From Gloeopeniophorella convolvens (Eukaryota > Basidiomycota > Agaricomycetes > Russulales): a DNA stretch of 64,000 bases. The stretch spans positions 124,001 through 188,000 of the forward strand of contig WTXD01000032.1 of the NCBI GenBank assembly GCA_022496205.1, in the 5' to 3' direction. The translations under genes and the position numbers were made by a program. This document shows, piece by piece, positions 57,776-64,000 of this stretch. The first letter of the stretch is position 1, and the number at the start of each line of letters is the position of its first letter. The notes beneath the pieces are model-generated. The model was not told the DNA's origin. It did no database searches and was given only the letters and a program-made list of their open reading frames with translations.

Positions 57776-58735
57776 TTAGGCAATCTCCAACACGAACCTA
57801 GCGGCGCCGGTATCTACGTTAGATTCAACTTGCACTATGCGCATCCAGCGACCGGCAAGGTCCCCAAAGGCTACCCAATTCGCCGGTGGAGCCTGAGGAG
57901 CTTGAGCGACAACAGGAGGGGGCTGTGGTGCAGCCCACTCGGCAGCGCCCTGATGTTGAACGCCGCCATGAGCGACCGGGTCCTGCACTAGAGCATAGTA
58001 GCCCGCTGCATCGCCCAGATGAGGCACCTAGGGGAGGCTTCAGCGGGGTCAACGATGAGCGTGAATTGTGTGCACTGTGCTTAATGCGTGATTGTTAGCG
58101 CCGTAACCCGCATCCAATCCTGGAGTAGGGCCTCCGTAGCTAGGGAACCCCTGGTAGCCTATGGTATCGCCAGGTCCATGGTCTGTGGATGCGTTCGTAG
58201 CCTGGATTTCACGTCGCGGTTAGCGTAATAATTCCAAAGGTCACGAAGACTCACCGAGGGTAGTACAGCCGGATAGAATTGGTTGGATATATTGTATGGG
58301 ACAGTACGCTGGCCACTGGGATCCGGTAGCATATATCGCGGCCACCCATTGGTACTGTGAGACACAGTGGGTGACGTCTCTCTCCGCGATGGCGCCACAC
58401 TGAAGTCCTGGCTGTATGGAAACTGGGGACCAGCATTGGGGGTGGTGAGTCCGATGCAGATACAAACGCTCAAACGATGAAGCGTAATGTGAGGTCTGAT
58501 GTGGTGCACTCACAGTGCGTATCTGGTGAGCAGTGTCTATACCAGCAACGTATGGGACTGCGGTCCGAAAATGGCCATTGGATAGTGCCGGGTCCACCGA
58601 AGGACTGTAGGAAGCTCTCGCTCTGGTAATGGGACTACAGTGTTCTTGGATCATTTCGAGAGGGAAGATGCGGCAGTAAGGAGTGTGGTACTGACCAACC
58701 CCGGAGTATTGAAGTCCACCTTTTATAACCACCAA
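57776..58735 (-). CDS. Unrecognised Tyr/Pro/Gly-rich protein
   Basis: Four exons on the minus strand, all phase 0: 58735-58514, 58422-58255, 58201-58076, 58027-57776, giving 255 aa. The splice joins are canonical (GTGAGT donors in the first two introns). The sequence is low in hydrophobic residues and rich in Tyr, Pro, Gly and Ser: YSPSVDPALSNGHF, FPYSQDFSVAPSRRETSPT, YQGFPSYGGPTPGLDAGYG, and a C-terminal Ala/Pro/Gln stretch (AAPQPPPVVAQAPQAPP). The composition suggests a disordered or prion-like regulatory protein. An internal ATG (MIQEHC) is an alternative start. The clean multi-exon phase pattern supports a real gene, but I do not recognise a family. Confidence 0.6.
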
Positions 58736-58854
58736 GCAACATTATTTCCTTCAAGGCACTGGCAGAAGCAACGTTCGGATCCTAGCCAGATTCCCGGGTC
58801 AGTGCAAAAAGACACCTGGCCATTCAGGGCGGTTCGTGGCAGTCCCTCTCGTCC

Positions 58855-59075
58855 ACGGCGGTTGAGAAAGAAGCTGGTCCTACTCCATGGCGGATGGAAA
58901 TGGGGTTGACAAAGAAGGCGTCCTACCCCATAACTGTTGAGAAAGACGCGGCTGAGAAAGAAGCGATTGGCGAAGAAGGTCGTCCTAGCCCATAGCGGCT
59001 ATGAAAGAAGCGGCGGGGGAAGAAGCGGTCGGCGAAGAAGGCTGTCCCAGTCCAAGACGGTCACAGAGGGCGAAG
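58855..59075. repeat. Degenerate tandem repeat (~65-bp unit)
   Basis: Three to four imperfect units built of GAGAAAGAAGC-like, GGCGAAGAAGG and GTCCTA.CCCATA.CGG blocks. The region is purine-rich and has no gene. Confidence 0.6.
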
Positions 59076-59890
59076 CATGACCCTCATTCAGGGTAGTTGG
59101 AGAAAAGGCTGTGTCACTGCCTTCCGTTCACGGCGATGAGGAGAGCTGGTTCTTTTCTATCAGAGTACCATCAATGGCATGTGTGTGGCATGTGTGAGCG
59201 CTCCCGAAATCTTGGTTACTGGTACTAATGAACGTGACCTTTCCTATGGTATCTGGATGACTGACACACAACAGACGCTTGTGGCACTGGTCGGCACTCC
59301 TGGTCATTCCGCAGGTATTCCAGGACACAGGAAACACTCCTCTTCGCAAACCCGTGGTAGCAGTCCTGCCCCGCAAGCCCTCGTTCAGCTGGAAGAACAG
59401 GAAGCTGCAGATGCGCGCCGGGATTCGCGGAGGCTGTCTTGACGCCACGTAGGGATCGAAGACTGGTGCTAGATCCACTACCAGATCCGCAGCTCCACGC
59501 CTTGGAGGGCGCGGATCTGGGCTGGCGGGAGTCCGGAGACACCGATGAGGTCGAAGGACCGCAGACAGGCAGGCGACGGGTTCGGGCAGGCGGGTTTGCC
59601 GCCGGCGGGGTAGGGGCGGTGCGAAGAGCCGCTCACTACGTTTTGTGATCACGTTGATGAATATATTGGCCTGTAGAAGTGCTGTTGTGCCCATTCTCCA
59701 GTGCCGCGGAGGAGGATCACTCCGGTGTATAGTGTTGAAATGGGCCCTTCCTGGGAACAGCGCGAGAGTTTGAGTTCTGACTGAGGTGGTGCAGTGCGTG
59801 GTATATGAGTGATGCTCAACTGCAAGCCGTGCGTTCCCGTCGTTCAGCGGGACCACTTTGGCCTACTGTAGCCAACTTGTAGCAAGCCTC
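59076..59890. other. Region without a supported gene
   Basis: A 242-aa minus-strand frame (59128-59856) is open, but it has mixed composition, no domain and an overlapping plus-strand frame. I do not call it. Confidence 0.4.
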
Positions 59891-60435
59891 GCAGGTCCTG
59901 AATGGCCTCTCTCCTTCCTCTATTGAGTGCGCGGCGATGCCGGCTTTGAAGGTGAAGGCTTCATCAACCTCTGCGACATATCATGCGTCAAAACGCGCCA
60001 GTTGCATCACGAACGACGAGCGCATCACGACCAATGCGTCTTGACCCTTGGGCATCGCGCGCCTCCGCGGTGAGGTCATACGCCTCCACGCATATACTCG
60101 GCGGGGTAGAACCCGGTGAGCCGTCCGCTTGAGAGCCGCTCTTGATTCCGACGCGACCGCCTCAATATTCACGCATTGGAGAGTAGCTCATAGTCAGGGT
60201 TGCGCAGTGAACACGGTGCCGACAAGAGAGCTCATCGGAGAGCACAGGACGGTGGTACCGATGAGCCGTGGGGTCATAGACTTGATGGGCATACAACGCA
60301 ACATCGTCGAGCAAGACGTCGGAGCGGTCGCCAAGTCGAGAACTGAACGCAGTCAGACGAAGTGAGGCTGCCATGCTACGGGGGAGCGAGAGCAGAGCCT
60401 GAGTGTATCGCGCGAAATCGGTCTGGTGGTCTATC
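59891..60435. repeat. Dispersed repeat R2, copy 2 (~0.5 kb)
   Basis: Second copy of 53617-54106 in the same orientation, about 270 bp from the end of the DIRS-like recombinase gene. It ends in TCGGTCTGGTGGTCTATC, where copy 1 runs into the tRNA-like sequence with TCGGCCTGGTCTATC. Confidence 0.8.
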
Positions 60436-60704
60436 TAGGATGTCACGTCGCCTGTTGTGCAATCTGAGGACATGGCTGTGGCCACTCGAGCAATGGAAAG
60501 GGAGTGTGTATTGGCATGACAATCAAAGCAAACTTAAAACAAAGGTAGCGAGCGTGAGATACGAAATACGAAAGGGATGGGCGAAGCCGGTTCGCCACGG
60601 CTTCCGACACGGAACAGAAAAGCCTATGTAGGGAAAGTTAGGCGCGTTTCCCAGGAGGGTAGGAGCACTAGGGTGACGCAATGCACTAGACGTTTCCCAA
60701 CATA

Positions 60705-61988
60705 TTAGGCACAGGTGCGACGAGCGGCGCGGGGGGCTGCTAAAGAGGTGCCGAACGCGCGCTGCAGCAGTTCCGCGAGCTCTGCCGGAATGGTGCTGAG
60801 GTAAGGAGTGATGACTTGCGCGTGATTACGAATGTAGCGGTGGAAGGCATCGCTGGTCCAACGGCCTTTAATCTTCACTGCATCAACCTGAGCTCCACGG
60901 CTAAGGTACTCGAGGGTTCCGCCGATGCGGAAGCTGTGGCTCTGCAAAGTTGGCAAGGCACAGGTTTCGAGGATGGCGTTGATTCGCGTGATGAGTGCTG
61001 TCCGCGTGAGGATCTGACGCTTAGGCATGCCTCGCCTGGTTGTGGTGTTATAGGAGAAAAGGTGCTCGATGGTAGTAGGATTGTTGACATGAAGATGGTT
61101 CGCAAGTGCAGTTGAGGCCGGCAGGGCATCAGAGTCAGCCCAGTAGATTTCCTCGCCACTCTTGGATGTCTTAGTGCGGGGAAGGAAAAGGGCGGTGACA
61201 CCGTCGCCGGCTGTGGTGGTGCGATACGAGATGCCAGCACGATGGACATGAATGTTGGGTCGGAAAGGAACTTTTAGTGACTTCACCGTCAACTCGCCTG
61301 CGCGTGCCATTCCAAGGTATAGCGCTGTGGCACAAGACCAGACTGCCGCATCAAGGCCAGAAGAAAGGTCTAACTGATCTTTAATGCGGAGGAGGAGTGG
61401 GATAGTAAAAGGCTCTCGTAGGGCGCGCGTCGAAAGTGTGGGCGTAACACTGATAGCGCCTGTTAGTATGAGTTCGACTGATGGGTCCGCGCCAGCCCAG
61501 GGTAGTTGGTGCAGCAGATGCCATGCGCGCACGCCCGCGAGGTAATTACGAATGGTGTCGCCGGAGTAGGAGCCAGCGAGCGTTGAGATGAAAAGAAGAA
61601 GAAGTTCACTACTCGCTGGGGCACGAGAATGATCATCTATGGCTTTATGGTCACAGACTGCATGGAAAACGAGTAGGCCTGCCCCATAGAGTTCAACAGT
61701 GCTCTCCCGCCAGGCGGACTGGGAAACTAAGGTGATGCGGGCCTTATCATCATCAGATAGCGGTGAGTTTGGGTCGCGCGTTGACGGGATGGGCTTCCAC
61801 TGGAGCAGGCGGTCACGCGCATGGCAGTGGGGCCGCAACAAGGATGGGCGGAGCGAAAGATGGGCGGGGTAAGTCTTTGGCTTCCTAGTTGCCTCGGGTA
61901 GGGCAGGGAGTGGAGCGTCAAATTTCGCTGGTGGAGGAGGTTGAGGCAATGAATTGTGCGATGTCGTCAGTGTTGCAATGGGTCTCAT
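60705..61988 (-). CDS. Tyrosine recombinase of the DIRS-like element
   Basis: The open frame runs 62528-60705 (607 codons), but the folded part begins near the ATG at 61988, giving 427 aa and a 71-nt overlap with the RT gene. An N-terminal SAM-like/core-binding region (WRESTVELYGAGLLVFHAVC...IRNYLAGVRAWHLLH) precedes the catalytic domain with Arg in LGMARAGELTVKSLKV, HSFR in LQSHSFRIGGTLEYLSRG, and the nucleophile Tyr in DAFHRYIRN. All key residues are present and the frame is intact, so the enzyme could be active. It would insert the circular cDNA by recombination. Confidence 0.85.
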   Translation of the reverse strand: MRPIATLTTSHNSLPQPPPPAKFDAPLPALPEATRKPKTYPAHLSLRPSLLRPHCHARDRLLQWKPIPSTRDPNSPLSDDDKARITLVSQSAWRESTVELYGAGLLVFHAVCDHKAIDDHSRAPASSELLLLFISTLAGSYSGDTIRNYLAGVRAWHLLHQLPWAGADPSVELILTGAISVTPTLSTRALREPFTIPLLLRIKDQLDLSSGLDAAVWSCATALYLGMARAGELTVKSLKVPFRPNIHVHRAGISYRTTTAGDGVTALFLPRTKTSKSGEEIYWADSDALPASTALANHLHVNNPTTIEHLFSYNTTTRRGMPKRQILTRTALITRINAILETCALPTLQSHSFRIGGTLEYLSRGAQVDAVKIKGRWTSDAFHRYIRNHAQVITPYLSTIPAELAELLQRAFGTSLAAPRAARRTCA

Positions 61989-64000
61989 AGTTGGCACGGA
62001 GGGAATTGTGAGATGGGTGGCTAGGCTGACGCTGCGGTGTGGGTGTGGTGCCCGGGGAAAGAAGACTGTTGCGGGCGTCGACCAGGTATGCCCGGAGTTC
62101 AGTGGGGATGGTGAATGCAGGGAGGAGTAAGCGGTCGGGTGGAAAGAGTCCACGGGAGGGGCCATCTGCGGGGTTCGCTGCGCTGGGGATGTACTCCGTA
62201 TGGAATGTGCAACGCGAAATGGATGAAAGGGAGTGGATGCGGCGAAAGACCGCGTTGGTCTGTTGGTTTCTGCTGCGGCCTCGCCACCAGCCCTCGACCA
62301 CCCCTTTGTTGTCACCGAAAATACGGAGGTGGATGGGTGGGTCTTTGTGGTGAGGCTGGAAGAGGTGCGCGCAGTAAAGGGTGAGTAGCTCGAAGGCGAC
62401 GGCTTCTGCCCATCCGATGTCTCTCCCATCGGTGTGCCACCCCGCACGGAGTTGCCACGCGCGCCAGCGACCGCGAATGGAGATGCCGATGCCGTTGGTT
62501 GAACTGGCGTCAGAAAATGCTGCGACATCGATAATTTGAATAGGTCCTGGGATGGGGAGTGGTGGGGATGAGGCGAGCGAGGTTAGCCACCAAGAAAGAT
62601 CGGCTCTGGTGGCACGCGGAGGGTGTCGCGGTTTGAAAGGAGTATCTCGAAAGGTACCTAAGGACGCTTCCAAGGTGGTGAGATAAGCATGGCCAGCAGG
62701 AATGACACGCGAAGCGTGCATAAGCTTCCCCAGAAGGGATTCGGTCTCCGCTTTGGTGTGTGCTGGTTTCGTGAGCCACTCGTTGATGGTGGCGAGGTAC
62801 TTATCACGTTTTGACGGGAGCAAAGAGACGGTGCGCGTGCAAAGGTTCCATTCGAAGCCAATGAAAGGAAATTGCTCTCCAAATGGGACATCTTTCTCTA
62901 GTTGCCAGGGGATTCCCAGTTCGTGTGAGATGGCGTCAATGTCCGCCATGGAGTAAGCAAAGTCCTGGTCCCGGAGGGGAGTCGCACGCAAAGGGAATGT
63001 CATGTCTTCGTCGAACTCTTCGACGCGCCCGTCTTGAAGGGTGACACCATTATACCAGATGCGGCCTCCTGAGTGCTGCTTGCCTCCGTTCGAATGGATG
63101 ATGTCGCGGCGTGTCTTTCGATATGCGTTGTAATAGGGGAGTGCGGATATTGGAATGCGAAAGAAGGTGTGGTCATCGACCCACTTAGCAATGGGGCCGA
63201 TGCCTTGGTGTCGCATGATATCAACTGCAGCATCTGCTACGCTTCCATAAACGCCAACATTGGGTGCGGCTCCGAAGCTGGATGTCGTGTCTGCCATGAA
63301 AGGTTCTGGTCCTGAGTTCTGGAGCCGGACTACAGCACCTGGCCACTGGCTAGGGTGGAGAGGAATGGTGCGGTAGGCCTCAGCGACATCACGAACTGCG
63401 GCTTGCGAGCCTGGAGGAAGCGAGGCGCATAGGATGGACATCGCGTTGAAAGTAGTCCACGTGCAGGGGAACTTATCGGAGTCGATGTGCTCATTGATGG
63501 ACGTATAGTGCGCGGCAGGGGAACGCGGGAATGAAAAGTCCTGAATGATACGAAAGGCACCGGGCTTGTGAGGCTTAGGTATCATGGAGAGCGGGGATGT
63601 CTGAAACGGTCCAATAACTAACTCTAGGTCTGTCTGCGAGAATGGACCGATGTATCGTGTGCGCGCAAGTTCGTGTGCTACAACGGCATCGAAAGCTCCT
63701 TGGTTTGCGGAGATGGAAATACTGTTTAAGGGAGCGTGGGTGTGTTGAATGGAAGGAATGTCGATAATGAAACCATATTGTAAACCGCGCAGCACGAAGT
63801 CGTGCTTGGAAAGAAGACCAGCTTCAAATAAACGCGAGCGCCACGCGGGGACGTTGTAAGGGGTTAGAGGCTTAAACTTTCTCAGCGAGATGGCATCCGC
63901 TGGCGCCATGTGAACCGGTGCCACAACCCGAGCATTGGTGACGGTCTGGGTGAGTGGAGCGTCTGCAGCCCCGTGGTCTCTGCCAATCGGTGCATAGTTC
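61918..64000 (-). CDS. Reverse transcriptase/RNase H of the DIRS-like element (partial)
   Basis: The frame is open from the window edge to the stop at 61918 (about 694 codons), so the true start lies outside; the first residues seen are YAPIGRDHGAADAPL. RT blocks are GAFRIIQDFSFPRS, DVAEAYRTIPLHPSQW (motif A), SSFGAAPNVGVYGSVAD and AKWVDDHTFFR (VDD box, here WVDD rather than YVDD). RNase H follows with VAAFSDASSTNGIG, AEAVAFELL and FGDNKGVVEGW. The frame is uninterrupted, which suggests a young or still selected copy. It copies the element RNA into DNA before the recombinase integrates it. Confidence 0.88.
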   Translation of the reverse strand, partial: NYAPIGRDHGAADAPLTQTVTNARVVAPVHMAPADAISLRKFKPLTPYNVPAWRSRLFEAGLLSKHDFVLRGLQYGFIIDIPSIQHTHAPLNSISISANQGAFDAVVAHELARTRYIGPFSQTDLELVIGPFQTSPLSMIPKPHKPGAFRIIQDFSFPRSPAAHYTSINEHIDSDKFPCTWTTFNAMSILCASLPPGSQAAVRDVAEAYRTIPLHPSQWPGAVVRLQNSGPEPFMADTTSSFGAAPNVGVYGSVADAAVDIMRHQGIGPIAKWVDDHTFFRIPISALPYYNAYRKTRRDIIHSNGGKQHSGGRIWYNGVTLQDGRVEEFDEDMTFPLRATPLRDQDFAYSMADIDAISHELGIPWQLEKDVPFGEQFPFIGFEWNLCTRTVSLLPSKRDKYLATINEWLTKPAHTKAETESLLGKLMHASRVIPAGHAYLTTLEASLGTFRDTPFKPRHPPRATRADLSWWLTSLASSPPLPIPGPIQIIDVAAFSDASSTNGIGISIRGRWRAWQLRAGWHTDGRDIGWAEAVAFELLTLYCAHLFQPHHKDPPIHLRIFGDNKGVVEGWWRGRSRNQQTNAVFRRIHSLSSISRCTFHTEYIPSAANPADGPSRGLFPPDRLLLPAFTIPTELRAYLVDARNSLLSPGTTPTPQRQPSHPSHNSLRANYETHCNTDDIAQFIASTSSTSEI

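Larger units (their letters stand above)
60705..64000 (-). mobile_element. DIRS-like tyrosine-recombinase retrotransposon (partial, runs off right edge)
   Basis: Two overlapping minus-strand genes: reverse transcriptase/RNase H first (from beyond 64000 to 61918), then a tyrosine recombinase (to 60705). This combination defines YR retrotransposons (DIRS/Ngaro group). Integrase, protease and LTRs are absent. No target duplication is expected for the group. Downstream of the recombinase stop, short motifs recur (CGTTTCCCA at about 60645 and 60692, GCACTAG twice), which may belong to the terminal repeats. The left limit of the element is not fixed. Confidence 0.85.

Noticed and set aside
59128..59856. 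242-codon minus-strand open frame
   Set aside because: No domain, odd mixed composition, overlapping open plus frame, no splice partners; lies in repeat-rich DNA.
61988..62528. N-terminal 180 codons of the long recombinase frame
   Set aside because: Lies inside the RT/RNase H gene, low-complexity Ser/Thr/Pro composition; more likely a shadow of the other frame.
1..64000. CRISPR array, rRNA genes, bacterial operons
   Set aside because: Genome organisation is eukaryotic; no regularly spaced identical repeats or rRNA signatures seen.

Overview
This is a window of nuclear DNA from a filamentous basidiomycete, most likely an Agaricomycete. The evidence is dense short introns (mostly 50-65 nt, GT..AG), compact and often divergent genes, and protein families typical of mushroom-forming fungi: a Chalaropsis-type GH25 lysozyme, sedolisin and S10 carboxypeptidase, a UbiA-family membrane prenyltransferase, four-TM membrane proteins and a DIRS-like tyrosine-recombinase retroelement. 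No species call is possible from the sequence alone. All exon coordinates below are my own splice reconstructions, checked for GT..AG borders, phase and protein continuity.

Left part (1-17 kb): the 3' end of one GH25 gene and a complete paralogue (1746-2786), ERV14/cornichon (4804-5539), an Aly/REF-like RRM protein (minus strand, 5997-7055) divergent from a diverged microbial-type PARG-like protein (7325-8674), a UbiA prenyltransferase (11532-12661), and a twin-CX3C protein (minus, 15274-16461). Two long blocks, 8.7-11.5 kb and 12.7-15.3 kb, show no convincing gene.

Middle part (17-45 kb) is gene-dense. It holds REX4 exonuclease, an Asteroid/XPG-domain protein, a small unnamed protein, NAD kinase (minus), a large disordered BRCT protein, a BUD4-like anillin/PH protein, LRO1 (phospholipid:diacylglycerol acyltransferase), a secreted sedolisin and a secreted S10 carboxypeptidase. 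Several have microexons: 8 nt in GH25; 9, 5, 6 and 11 nt in LRO1; 7 and 13 nt in the carboxypeptidase.

Right part (45-64 kb): two head-to-tail four-TM paralogues (minus), a type II membrane protein, a broken PXR1-like gene, a zone of degenerate repeats (52.4-54.2 kb) ending in a tRNA-Pro-like remnant, a flavin monooxygenase, a Tyr/Pro/Gly-rich unknown protein, a second copy of the ~0.5 kb repeat, and a DIRS-like retroelement running off the right edge. The last 14 kb is the transposon-rich, accessory side of the window.

Functionally the genes are a mixed housekeeping set (secretory pathway, RNA processing, NAD(P) and lipid metabolism, septum/bud site) with secreted hydrolases interspersed. 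I see no biosynthetic cluster, no CRISPR and no bacterial-style operon. The strongest candidates for something under-described are the microexon density, the PARG-like protein that lacks the catalytic acidic pair, and the twin-CX3C protein.
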